Position numbers and translations under genes: made by a program. A stretch of DNA of 64,000 bases, from the NCBI RefSeq assembly GCF_001643775.1, contig NZ_CP011402.1, positions 1,286,001 through 1,350,000 of the forward strand, written 5' to 3'. Source of the stretch: Denitrobacterium detoxificans (GTDB taxonomy: Bacteria; Actinomycetota; Coriobacteriia; Coriobacteriales; Eggerthellaceae). The notes under the pieces are model-generated. The model searched no databases. It worked only from the letters and a program-made list of their open reading frames with translations, and was not told where the DNA came from. Below are positions 10,001-17,779 of the stretch, one piece after another; the first letter of the stretch is position 1; each line of letters opens with the position of its first letter.

Positions 10001-10385
10001 GATCGTTCTCATTGGCGTCTCGCTGGTTGTCGGTTCCATTATGCTAGCGCTCCTTACCTACACTGGCATAGCTGAACGACGCCGAGAAATGGGGCTTCTG
10101 CGATCCCTTGGCGCATCGCGGGGCAACCTGGTGGCCATGTTCAACATCGAGACGTTCGTGGAAGGCTTGCTCGCAGGCGTGATTGCGGTGGGCGTCGTCT
10201 ACGCAATGTCTGCGGGCGTGAACAGCATGACGGCCACAAGCTTTGCGGGCGTAGACGTCATGGTTCTGTCCCCTCAGATAGCCGCCGCGCTCATCGTGCT
10301 CTCGGGCGTGCTTCCGCTGCTTGTCGGCTTGGCACTGTCATTTGTCGTGTCATGCAAGCGCCCAGCTCGATTTCTGAGTAGCTAA
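7047..10385 (+). CDS. MacB/FtsX-type ABC transporter: fused ATPase and permease with degenerate ATPase motifs
   Basis: Predicted 1112-residue inner-membrane protein. ATG 7047 follows AAGG; a TTG two codons upstream is possible. Residues 1-215 form an ABC ATPase: Walker A GPAACGKS (36-43), Q-loop FQDPVL, Walker B LLADEPTCGLD. The signature is LSCAQ instead of LSGGQ, and the H-loop reads LATSDDEL with Ser196 where a His is expected. A membrane helix near residues 270-290 is followed by an external domain of about 650 residues, rich in Asp and Glu, then an FtsX-type permease with three helices (YTGIAERRREMGLLRSLGAS motif). The ATPase-first fusion resembles MacB, but the external domain is far larger. 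The substrate is unknown. No partner outer component is visible. The signature and H-loop changes suggest weak or mechanically altered ATP hydrolysis; this is inference. Confidence 0.85.
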   Translation: MIELRDIGKNYLKGEITALSDVSVAFGDCGLVAICGPAACGKSVLLNILGGIEQPDSGEVIIDGKSTRTFREADWNEYRNARVGFAFQDPVLVGHRTALENVELALTIGNVRQTERSERALEALRLLGVENCASKKPAALSCAQQRLVAIARTLAKEPDILLADEPTCGLDKSSAETVVNALERAARSRLVILATSDDELASRASRILRFANGKVVSDVSTHNGTIVGTIEQSAQLSGKSSSNPRLRAKSRRSMPFFAVVGYSIRNMSAKKGRAILTAIASAISMIGIATIVALGGGANNLIAGFEESTIATDPIVVGKSNLDLTSLLSSESLRNLNSQSAATEESSSSPGTVKVNTLDGSIQDVSSMLAETISHVRDNDLAGFKQFVDSNSDGILDYVDTVTYDYGIVPLVYNGDTTQGVEQLNPSSLSEMVTRRANSTASSLNSLGGFHQMIDSQDILDEQMDVVYGTWPQSYDECVIVLDKNGGISDLTLYYLGLYDHEAVNDALNAALDGQSVEFPDSPSELSYDQLMDANFVVLPRVSLYQRDEARGTWADKSLDDDYVSGKIAQEGIKLKVCGIVQPKRDTLSPLMPEGVGYTSELVDYLVGVSAQSAITKQQLDNPDVDVFTGKSFEDLKAHPAGNLNLENVITVNDQAIARLLGMFGDSDVEETDSGDDDLELLWADLSKIDWSQFEIDERDILDAVNEQRIYDAIELASMLDPEESGLELTAEQKAEVSILTGGMVANFTAWAIDEGATAEDLSDSDKVSSYWKGYLQTDVGKQQMLELDLLVGQSYGEVVRGQLEDYLTGVYVEVLIDEVSAEIIEQSMEEIAKEAEEELEREFPAVADELGRELEAAIANELDRILTEVDNGVAVAGNELTNVIQINMSEEDLVAFLNNLSDSSEIGYDNNIAKLGYVDMSKPLSMSIYPKDLAAKQKVIGIITAYNDRMDQAGMHDRTIIYNNNSGDMSETLSGVVDIVGLVLIVLIGVSLVVGSIMLALLTYTGIAERRREMGLLRSLGASRGNLVAMFNIETFVEGLLAGVIAVGVVYAMSAGVNSMTATSFAGVDVMVLSPQIAAALIVLSGVLPLLVGLALSFVVSCKRPARFLSS

Positions 10386-10457
10386 CGAATCGATTGTGGC
10401 TGCGGGAGTGCTTGGCTCTGCAGTTGGTCTCTTGCGATGATCCGCCGAGGAGGAACC

Positions 10458-11321
10458 ATGCTTGATTTGAATTACGCTTTGCCCGATTTCACAAGCAACC
10501 TGAAGATGAATCTGGCCTTGATTGAAGCCTGGCGCAAGAACCCTGCCGTGTTCCGCGACGGAGTGCGCTTTGGAAGCGTATACGGCTCTTTCCCGCTCTG
10601 CAAGGCGAATGGCGGGCGGCAGTATGTGGGGCTGCTACCGTATTCGTCTAATCAAATGCATGCCACCTTTACGGCGCTCAACGAGGCGGGCGTGAAAGCG
10701 CGTCTCACCTTCACCAACATGTTCATCGACGGTTGCATGCTCAGAGACGATACGTACATCCGGAAGATCCTGGCTATTGCAAGCCAGTACGACGTGGAGG
10801 TTATCGTCTACTCGGATGAAGTGGCAGATTATCTGCGCGAAAACTACCCGTTCAAGCTCGTGCTCTCGACGAGCCGAGAGATTACCGACATCGATGCGCT
10901 CAACGATGCACTTGAGCGTTATGACTACGTGGTCCTCAACTATAATTTGAACAAGGATTACGACTTCATTGCCCAGGTCTCGCACCCTGAACGCCTTGAG
11001 GTGATGGTCAACGAGCTCTGCGCACCGAATTGCCCCGTGCGCCAGCTGCACTACGAGCATGAAAGCCGCGATCAGCTGAATGGTGAGGCCACGCTGTTCC
11101 CCGAGGAATGCCGCCGCCCGAAAGCCGATCTCGTCGACTTATTCAGCGGTCCTATTGTCCTCTCAAACGAGGAGGTAGATGCCCTGCGCGCCACGTACGG
11201 CATCCGCTATTTCAAGATCGTCGGACGCAATAGGAAGCGCGAAAACCTCGTTGATGTGCTCTTGTACTACCTGGTAAAACCCGAGTACCACGAAGACGTT
11301 CGACGACTGCTCGTTGGGTAG
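10458..11321 (+). CDS. Conserved-looking protein of unknown function, possible alpha/beta barrel
   Basis: Predicted 287-residue soluble protein without signal peptide or membrane helix. ATG 10458 is preceded by GAGGAGG five bases upstream, so the longer reading from 10437 was rejected. Alternating segments such as ARLTFTNMFIDG, VEVIVYSDEVADYL and YVVLNYNLN look like the strands and helices of a barrel. A notable motif is VNELCAPNCPVRQLHYEH (around residue 187), which recalls the Cys-containing segment of U32-peptidase-like proteins; that resemblance is tentative. It follows the ABC transporter by 72 bases and may share its transcript. Function is not assigned. Confidence 0.6.
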   Translation: MLDLNYALPDFTSNLKMNLALIEAWRKNPAVFRDGVRFGSVYGSFPLCKANGGRQYVGLLPYSSNQMHATFTALNEAGVKARLTFTNMFIDGCMLRDDTYIRKILAIASQYDVEVIVYSDEVADYLRENYPFKLVLSTSREITDIDALNDALERYDYVVLNYNLNKDYDFIAQVSHPERLEVMVNELCAPNCPVRQLHYEHESRDQLNGEATLFPEECRRPKADLVDLFSGPIVLSNEEVDALRATYGIRYFKIVGRNRKRENLVDVLLYYLVKPEYHEDVRRLLVG

Positions 11322-11589
11322 ACGTCACTTTCGAATGGCTATGGCGACTTACGTTCCTCCATGGAGGAGGGCTCGGGGTCCTGGGCGGTCTGGCCGATGC
11401 CCCGTTTCCCGAAGGCGGCCTCTTCGCTTCTCGCGCTTCCGAGCTCGGTAAATAGGTGCTCTATGACCTGCGAGTTAAATGGGCGTTTCCAATGCATTAC
11501 AAGGCTGTTCGGACGCTAGATGCTTGATGATGGCTCTGCAAAGATACCCCCAAGCTACTTCAGGGAGTTCGGAAAGGGGATGGGTGACC

Positions 11590-13134
11590 GTGAGATCACT
11601 TATTAAAAATCTCGTTGTCACAATGATCGTGTTGGCATGCGCAAGTGGCGCCGTTGCCTGCTCGGGGCAGGGTTCGTCGGGTGGGGGTACCCCATCCGAA
11701 ATGGAAAGTGCGGATGTTAAGACGCTCTACGTTTCGGGTACGTCGTTCGCTCCGGCAACGGAAGCTGCCATCAACGACTTCATTGCGACATACGGGAAGG
11801 ATTCCCCCGATTGGAACGAAAGCGCATATGTGGTTTGCGATTTCGATAATACGACGGCGATTTTCGATATTACCTATCAGTGCAATGCCTACCAGATTCA
11901 AACGATGGCCTTTGCCGTAGACCCTGCGGGGCTGCGCGCAGCGCTCTCGTCGGAAATCAATCCGGAGGCAGATGATAACAACCTATGGCTCGATGATATC
12001 GAGAACGCATACCAGTACCTGTGGACCATCTATGGCCCCTTCACTTCTTCCGGCCTGGACGAGGAGGCCCAGAAGGCCATTCAAGCCGATCCCGAGTGGA
12101 TGGAATTTGCCGCCAAGATGAAGGCGTTTTACGAGCACGTGGAAGATACCATTGACGACCCGACGGCGTGTGCCTGGGTGCTGAACTGGTATTCCGGCAT
12201 GTCCGAACAGGAAGTCTACAACTTGTATATGCGTTCATGCGAAACGTATCGTGACGTAGACACCGTCGACGTGGTGTGGGAGTCCCCAGCGAGCATTGCC
12301 TCTGAGGTGGGTGTCGCATCCAGTGAATTCCCCCTGGGCGTTTCCGTGACCGAAGACGTGCGGGAGATGCTGAAGGCATACAGCGACAACGGAATCGATG
12401 TATGGATTTGCTCCGCCTCGCACGCGGATGGCGTACGCGCTGCGGTTGACGCATATGGCCTGAGCGAGAGCGTGCATGGCATCATTGGCATGACCCAGAA
12501 GCTTTCCGACGGCATCTACGTGCCCGCATACGATTGGGATGAGGGCTACGCATGGCTGAACAGCGGAAACGGCACCTGGGAAAAGACGGATATGGCCATT
12601 CATGCGCTCCCTTCTCGCGAGGGGAAGGTCCAAGCCATCGAGAATACGCTCGTCCCGCTCTATGGCGCTGGTCCGCTTGCTGGCTTCATGGACTCCTCTG
12701 GCGACTACAACTTCTGCACCGAATTCGATTCGATGAAGATGGTCATTTGCTATAACCGTGCGAACCGCAAGATTACCGAGGGTGCGGGCATTGTGGCTGC
12801 GGTGGCTGTCTACCAGCAGGATGTTCTGAACTACGATTTGGCAAGCGCAAACGCGGCGGGAGATACGTACTATCTGCTGCAGGGTCGCGATGAAAACGGG
12901 AAGCGCACGCTTCGCCCCTCGGACGAAACCGTTCGCCTGGGCAGTAGCGAGCCAAAGCTGTTTGCCAACGAAGACAACGATGCGCTCCTTTCCTATATCG
13001 AGGCACATGGCATGACGACAGCGCAGGTGTTTGGCACGTTCTCCGTGCGCTGCGATGCAAGCGACCCGAATAACAAGTTGGGGGTCACGTACGGGTATCT
13101 CGACGAATACTCAGGCTACCATTCGCATCGCTAG
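11590..13134 (+). CDS. Secreted lipoprotein with HAD-type phosphatase domain
   Basis: Predicted 514-residue exported protein. GTG 11590 was chosen (AAAGGGG about 10 bases upstream); GTG 11584 and the longer frame from 11479 are possible. Residues 1-24 are a lipoprotein-like signal ending AVAC, with Cys24 the likely lipidation site. The HAD motifs are visible in order: motif I VVCDFDNTT (Asp84, Asp86), motif II WICSASH, a Lys in EGKVQAIE, and an acidic motif GFMDSSGDYN. The overall pattern resembles exported acid phosphatases of the phosphorylcholine phosphatase kind, but the substrate cannot be read from the sequence. The protein likely acts outside the membrane. It stands alone, with about 270 bases of non-coding sequence upstream. 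Confidence 0.75.
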   Translation: MRSLIKNLVVTMIVLACASGAVACSGQGSSGGGTPSEMESADVKTLYVSGTSFAPATEAAINDFIATYGKDSPDWNESAYVVCDFDNTTAIFDITYQCNAYQIQTMAFAVDPAGLRAALSSEINPEADDNNLWLDDIENAYQYLWTIYGPFTSSGLDEEAQKAIQADPEWMEFAAKMKAFYEHVEDTIDDPTACAWVLNWYSGMSEQEVYNLYMRSCETYRDVDTVDVVWESPASIASEVGVASSEFPLGVSVTEDVREMLKAYSDNGIDVWICSASHADGVRAAVDAYGLSESVHGIIGMTQKLSDGIYVPAYDWDEGYAWLNSGNGTWEKTDMAIHALPSREGKVQAIENTLVPLYGAGPLAGFMDSSGDYNFCTEFDSMKMVICYNRANRKITEGAGIVAAVAVYQQDVLNYDLASANAAGDTYYLLQGRDENGKRTLRPSDETVRLGSSEPKLFANEDNDALLSYIEAHGMTTAQVFGTFSVRCDASDPNNKLGVTYGYLDEYSGYHSHR

Positions 13135-13233
13135 CTTGCCTCCCCTGTGGTCTAGTTTTGCGTGAACGCATCGACTTAACTGCCAGGTAAACGGGTACAA
13201 TCGATGCAATGAACGAAACCGAAGGGGAGCAAC

Positions 13234-13965
13234 ATGGTCATTCCCGGACTGGGAACAATCGTAAACGTCGCTGCCATTGTAGTAGCGGGATTCTTCGGGG
13301 CAGCGGCCGGAAAGCTGCTGAACGAACGTCTGCAAGATGGATTGGCCAAAGCTGCGGGTGTTTGCGTGCTCTTCATTGGAATCGCTGGCGCCATGCAGGG
13401 CATGCTCGCTCTCGATGGCGACGTTCTTGCGTCGGGGAAGTCGCTGTTTGTCGTGACCAGCATAGTGGCAGGTACGCTCATTGGCGAGATTGCCGACATA
13501 GATGGCCTCGTGAGGCGCTTTGGCGAATGGCTCAAGCGCAAGACGGGTAATGCCGGGGACCGCTCCTTCGTCGATGCGTTCGTCACCGCATCGGTGACGG
13601 TTTGCGTGGGCGCTATGGCCGTAGTCGGAGCGGTTGAAGACGGCATGCTCGGCGACATCTCGATCCTATGCACTAAGGCTATTCTGGACTTCGTCATCAT
13701 TTTGGTTATGACCTGCTCGCTTGGGCGGGGATGCGCATTCTCCGCTATTCCCGTTGGCGTCTTCCAGGGCGCGGTTACGGCGCTATCGGTGCTTATTCGC
13801 CCGCTCATGACCGATTCCGCTTTGGCTGGCCTTTCGCTCGTGGGAAGCATTCTCATATTCTGCGTTGGCGTAAACCTCGTATGGAATACCAAGATTCGCG
13901 TGGCGAACATGTTGCCCGCCATCATAATTGCCCCGTTGCTCACCTTCTTGCCGATTGCGTGGTAA
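13234..13965 (+). CDS. DUF554 family membrane protein
   Basis: Predicted 243-residue integral membrane protein with about six or seven helices. The start PGLGTIVNVAAIVVAGFFG, the central segment TASVTVCVGAMAVVGAVEDG and the GRGCAFSAIPVGVFQG segment match the DUF554 (YdfK-like, sometimes called YqgA-like) family, whose transport or signalling role is not established. AAGGGGAG lies just before ATG 13234. It is a single gene between a phosphatase and another membrane protein. Confidence 0.85.
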   Translation: MVIPGLGTIVNVAAIVVAGFFGAAAGKLLNERLQDGLAKAAGVCVLFIGIAGAMQGMLALDGDVLASGKSLFVVTSIVAGTLIGEIADIDGLVRRFGEWLKRKTGNAGDRSFVDAFVTASVTVCVGAMAVVGAVEDGMLGDISILCTKAILDFVIILVMTCSLGRGCAFSAIPVGVFQGAVTALSVLIRPLMTDSALAGLSLVGSILIFCVGVNLVWNTKIRVANMLPAIIIAPLLTFLPIAW

Positions 13966-14019
13966 GCGTAGACCATGTCCTTTCCCCTTCCAAAGAATGC
14001 TATTGTGACTCGCTAAGGC

Positions 14020-14062
14020 AAGCGGCTATTGCCAGGCAATAGCCGCTTGAAGCCGGGGCTTC
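14020..14062. repeat. Two adjacent perfect inverted repeats
   Basis: A 14-bp perfect palindrome arm (AAGCGGCTATTGCC, then one A, then its complement, 14020-14048) is followed directly by GAAGCC-GG-GGCTTC (14049-14062). There is no T run afterwards, so a simple terminator is not clear; the element may end the DUF554 transcript or regulate the gene starting at 14106. Confidence 0.7.
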
Positions 14063-14105
14063 ATCGCGCGGCGTTGACGTGTATCAACATAAAAGGGGAG
14101 ACTGC

Positions 14106-14855
14106 ATGACGGCAGAGCAGAAGGGCATGGCGGGAACCATGAATGCCTGCAGGGGAATCGTAAGTGCCTATCTGGCGGTTGAGGTTGTCCTATTTGCCCT
14201 CATCCATGTGTGCGAGATATTCGAACTGGGCCTGCTTACGAACGTAAGCATGTATGCGTCGGTGGTCTTGGGTGCGATCGTCGCCTTGTGGTTCTACGCT
14301 CGCTTTGGCAAGAGCGCGGGAAACAAACGTGCGAATATCATCGTTGCGGGACTTGTTGCCACGGCAGTCTCTGACATCTTTCTAACCCTCATCGACACGG
14401 AATGGACCCTCTTGCCTGGCTTTGTGGCATTCTGCGTAACTGAGGTTGTGTACTGGGGGTATGTGGGCTTTTCCCTGCGGTCTCTCGTAGCGCGTATAGG
14501 CGCGATGATCGCATTGTTCGCTCTCATTTGGTCGATGGGCGAACTTACCTTTTCCCATGCGGTTGGCCTAATCGACATTGCCTTGGTCTTGTGCAATGCC
14601 GTGCAGGCGTGGCTCAACCGAAAGACGGGCGTTTCGCTGCTCTTCGCAATAGGCATAACGCTCTTCTTTTGCTGCGATGCCTCTATCGCAGTTCGCATCT
14701 TGTCGGCAGGCGTCGTACATGACGTATCGGCACTACTGGTGTGGGCGTTCTACGTGCCCGCCCAGGTGTTTATTACGATGTCGTATGTGCATAGCGTCCG
14801 CCCCTCGTCTTGCCAGGGAGCTATACCAAACGCATGCGCGGAAGCGGCTGCGTAG
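14106..14855 (+). CDS. Polytopic membrane protein, possibly YhhN-like
   Basis: Predicted 249-residue protein with about eight membrane helices; ATG 14106 follows AAAAGGGGAG. Short acidic motifs inside helices, VATAVSDIFLTL near residue 92 and FFCCDASIAV near residue 190, recall the YhhN/TMEM86 (lysoplasmalogenase) family, in which paired Asp residues in membrane helices are conserved. The match is by eye and not decisive. It could equally be an unrelated membrane protein. It lies upstream of the peptide export cassette but is separated by 200 bases. Confidence 0.45.
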   Translation: MTAEQKGMAGTMNACRGIVSAYLAVEVVLFALIHVCEIFELGLLTNVSMYASVVLGAIVALWFYARFGKSAGNKRANIIVAGLVATAVSDIFLTLIDTEWTLLPGFVAFCVTEVVYWGYVGFSLRSLVARIGAMIALFALIWSMGELTFSHAVGLIDIALVLCNAVQAWLNRKTGVSLLFAIGITLFFCCDASIAVRILSAGVVHDVSALLVWAFYVPAQVFITMSYVHSVRPSSCQGAIPNACAEAAA

Positions 14856-14900
14856 GGAAGGCGCCAGGATTCAGGAACCCACTGTTTTCGCCAAATCTTC

Positions 14901-14912
14901 CGTTGGCCAACG
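14901..14912. repeat. Perfect 12-bp palindrome upstream of the export cassette
   Basis: CGTTGGCCAACG lies about 145 bases before the HlyD-like gene, in a 200-base stretch with no gene. It could be an operator for a dimeric regulator; no regulator gene is adjacent. Confidence 0.35.
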
Positions 14913-15057
14913 TAGTCGAAAGCATCCAGGCAGGCAGCAAGTCATAGCGAATTCCGTTTGGATTCAAATGGTAACTAAACGTTGGCCTGCGCGCATGCAT
15001 TTCCGTCCGAGCTGGTAAAATGCTACCCGTACGTGAAGCAAGGCAAGGGGAGAGCCC

Positions 15058-15624
15058 ATGGCGCAGAAGATTGTCGAACCCGAAAGCGTTTTCGGACATT
15101 CGGCTCTGAACCGCGTTTCCAGCTCCGACGAGCTGGATCAATACATCAAGGTCGCCAATCCAAGCGCGTGGGTGATTGCTCTTGCTTCGCTCCTGCTTAT
15201 GGTAGGCATCGCCGTATGGGCTGCGGTCGCAATCGTTCCCGTCACGCTCAACCTCACGGGATTTGCCTATATCCCCGAAGGGTCCACCGAACCCGTGGTG
15301 TTTTGCCTGGTCGACAAATCAACGCTCGACAAAATCCAAGATTCGGGAGCCACGGTAAGCATCAATGGCATCAATGCGGAAATCGAAAGCTGCAGTGCCA
15401 CGCCCATTTCCGCATCTGAGGCGAAAACATACATCGGCAGTGACTACTACGACGAATCCCTGCACCTTTCCGACTGGAACTACGTGATAACCATCAAGCC
15501 ATCAAGCGAGCTCCCTGGCTCGACATTTTCCATTGCAACCGCCGGGGGAGAGGCACGACTCGTTCCCGTGAGCATGGTCGTTTCCGAAACGCGCCCCATC
15601 AACATCGTACTGGGAAAGCAATAG
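15058..15624 (+). CDS. NHLP-type bacteriocin secretion HlyD-like protein (short)
   Basis: Predicted membrane-fusion-type partner of the two ABC transporters that follow. The N-terminal segment ALNRVSSSDELDQYIKVANP plus one membrane helix (residues about 36-62) matches the start of NHLM/NHLP secretion HlyD proteins. At 188 residues it is shorter than typical members and has no obvious coiled-coil hairpin; the external part is a compact beta-rich domain. AGGGGAGAG precedes ATG 15058. The stop is 6 bases before the C39 transporter. The family call rests on the N-terminal motif and the gene order. Confidence 0.75.
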   Translation: MAQKIVEPESVFGHSALNRVSSSDELDQYIKVANPSAWVIALASLLLMVGIAVWAAVAIVPVTLNLTGFAYIPEGSTEPVVFCLVDKSTLDKIQDSGATVSINGINAEIESCSATPISASEAKTYIGSDYYDESLHLSDWNYVITIKPSSELPGSTFSIATAGGEARLVPVSMVVSETRPINIVLGKQ

Positions 15625-15630
15625 GCTCGC

Positions 15631-17778
15631 ATGCGCTCTACCACGAAAAACGTTCCCGTAATCATGCAGATGGAGGCGTCCGAATGCGGCGCCATCTGCC
15701 TTGCCATGATGCTTGCCTATTACGGACGCTGGGTGCCACTCGAGGAGGCCCGCGTTGCATGCGGCGTCAGCCGCGATGGATCGAAGGAGGCCAACATCGC
15801 GAAAGCGGGGGAGTCATACGGACTTGCCGCCACTACGAACGCATATTCCATCGACGAGCTTCGCGAAAAGGCTTCCTTTCCCTGCATTGCGTCTTGGAAG
15901 GGAGCGCATTTCGTTGTCGTAAAGGGCATTTCCGGGAGCAAGGTCCTCCTGAATGACCCCAGTCGCGGGTCCGTGAAAGTACCCCTGCACTCCTTCGAGC
16001 GATCATACGGCGGTACGGTGCTTGCATTCGAACCGACTTCTACATTCGAAAAGGGCGGACAGCGACCCTCTACCTGGGCGTTCACCCGCAGGCGCTTGCG
16101 TGGGATGAAGGCACCCATCGCCTTCGTGGCAGTCGCCACATTCGTGCTATCGCTTGCCACCATCCTTAGCACGACCGTGTCTACGGCATTCATGGACTAC
16201 GTGCTCTCGGGCGAAATCCCGCAGTGGTTTGGATCCATCCTGACCTTGCTGAGTATTGCTGTGGTGGTGCGCTGCGCCGTGAGCATCGCCAATGCCGCCT
16301 ACCTCAATTGCATTCGGGGAAAATTCGCGGTTGTCGGCGCCTCGGAATTCATGTGGCATCTATTGCATCTCCCCGTGGGCTTTTACGAACAGCGTGCCAT
16401 AGGCGACTTGCAGCAACGCCAAGAAGCAAACGAAACCGTTGCCGCTACGCTCGTAGAGCGCCTCGCGCCTGCGCTATTCAATGTCGTCCTTCTGGTGCTC
16501 TACCTGGGCGTCATGCTGGCATACAGTTGGAAACTCACGCTCGTGGGCGTGGGGGCAGTCGCCGTAAACGTCATCGTGGCCAACTGGGCCTCGCGGGCTC
16601 GCGTGAACGTTTCGCGCCAGCAGATGCGCAGCCGAGGACTGCTCTATTCCTCCACCATGGCCGGCATCGAATCCATCGAGACGATCAAGGCCTCGGGAGC
16701 CGAAGAGGGCTTCTTCGAGCGTTGGTCGGGCTACCAGGCGCTCGTAAACAACGCGAGCGTAAGGTTCAGCAAGGTCGACCTGTACTTTGCGGCGGTTCCC
16801 GAGTTTCTGGCGCAGTTCGCCAACATCGCGGTCTTGCTGCTGGGTACGTTCCTCATCATGAGCGGCCAGTTTACCGCTGGCATGCTCATGGCCTTTCAGG
16901 GCCTGCTTGCAAGCTTCATGGGTCCCGTGGATTCGGTTATCGGCTTGGGCCAGCAGATACAGGAGATGCGCACCTCGATGGAGCGTGTGCAGGACGTGCT
17001 GGAGCATCCCGCAGACGCAAGCGAATCCACGTTGCCAGCCGCTGACGTAAACGACAAGCTGTCGGGCAAGGTGGAGATCGAGCACCTAAGTTTCGGCTAT
17101 TCTCCGCTCGAACCTGCCCTCATCAAGGATTTTTCTCTTTCGCTCGAACCTGGCTCTTGGGTAGCCCTCGTAGGATCTTCCGGTTCGGGAAAATCCACTA
17201 TCGCAAAGCTGGTGAGCGGCCTCTACGAGCCATGGCAGGGGAGCATCAAATTCGATGGCATGCCTCGATCCGCCATCGACCCCGATAGGCTTCACGCATC
17301 GCTTTCCGTAGTCGACCAGGACATCATGACGGTGCCCGACACCATCGATGCCAATATTCGTCTTTGGGACCAGTCCATCGAAGAGTACGAAGTGATCATG
17401 GCTGCACGCGACGCGGGCATTCATGACGCCATCACGCAACGTGCCGCTGGGTACCAGGAAGTAATCGCTCCACGCGGTAGAAACTTCTCGGGCGGTCAGC
17501 TCCAACGCCTTGAAATAGCTCGTGCGCTAGCAGCCGACCCAAGCATTCTCATCCTCGACGAGGCGACGAGCGCGCTTGACGCGAAGACGGAGGCTCACAT
17601 CATGCAATCCGTGCGCGAACGGGGCATTACGTGCATTGTCGTGGCGCACCGTCTTTCCACCATCCGCGATTGCGACGAGATCATCGTTCTGCACGAGGGA
17701 ACGATCGTCGAACGTGGCACGCACGACCAGCTTATTGCCGCGAACGGCACCTACGCAAATCTGGTACGGAGCAACTAG
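15631..17778 (+). CDS. NHLP-family peptide exporter: C39 peptidase, ABC permease and ATPase
   Basis: Processes and exports a leader-bearing peptide. Residues about 8-125 are a C39 peptidase: Gln13, catalytic Cys19 in EASECGAICLAMMLAYYG, His93 in GAHFVVVKGI and Asp109 in LLNDPSRG, so cleavage after a double-Gly-type leader is expected. An ABC membrane domain of about six helices spans residues 150-440. The ATPase follows with Walker A VGSSGSGKST, signature FSGGQLQRLEIARAL, Walker B ILILDEATSALD and H-loop VVAHRLST, all intact. At 715 residues it has the length of NHLP peptidase/permease/ATPase proteins. It lies between the HlyD-like protein and a second ABC protein, the usual NHLP trio. No precursor peptide gene was found nearby. 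Confidence 0.92.
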   Translation: MRSTTKNVPVIMQMEASECGAICLAMMLAYYGRWVPLEEARVACGVSRDGSKEANIAKAGESYGLAATTNAYSIDELREKASFPCIASWKGAHFVVVKGISGSKVLLNDPSRGSVKVPLHSFERSYGGTVLAFEPTSTFEKGGQRPSTWAFTRRRLRGMKAPIAFVAVATFVLSLATILSTTVSTAFMDYVLSGEIPQWFGSILTLLSIAVVVRCAVSIANAAYLNCIRGKFAVVGASEFMWHLLHLPVGFYEQRAIGDLQQRQEANETVAATLVERLAPALFNVVLLVLYLGVMLAYSWKLTLVGVGAVAVNVIVANWASRARVNVSRQQMRSRGLLYSSTMAGIESIETIKASGAEEGFFERWSGYQALVNNASVRFSKVDLYFAAVPEFLAQFANIAVLLLGTFLIMSGQFTAGMLMAFQGLLASFMGPVDSVIGLGQQIQEMRTSMERVQDVLEHPADASESTLPAADVNDKLSGKVEIEHLSFGYSPLEPALIKDFSLSLEPGSWVALVGSSGSGKSTIAKLVSGLYEPWQGSIKFDGMPRSAIDPDRLHASLSVVDQDIMTVPDTIDANIRLWDQSIEEYEVIMAARDAGIHDAITQRAAGYQEVIAPRGRNFSGGQLQRLEIARALAADPSILILDEATSALDAKTEAHIMQSVRERGITCIVVAHRLSTIRDCDEIIVLHEGTIVERGTHDQLIAANGTYANLVRSN

Positions 17779-17779
17779 T

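Noticed and set aside
14856-15057. Search for a precursor peptide before the export cassette
   Set aside because: Only very short frames (for example 17 codons) without ribosome sites or a double-Gly leader were found; one longer frame is a shadow of the HlyD-like gene.
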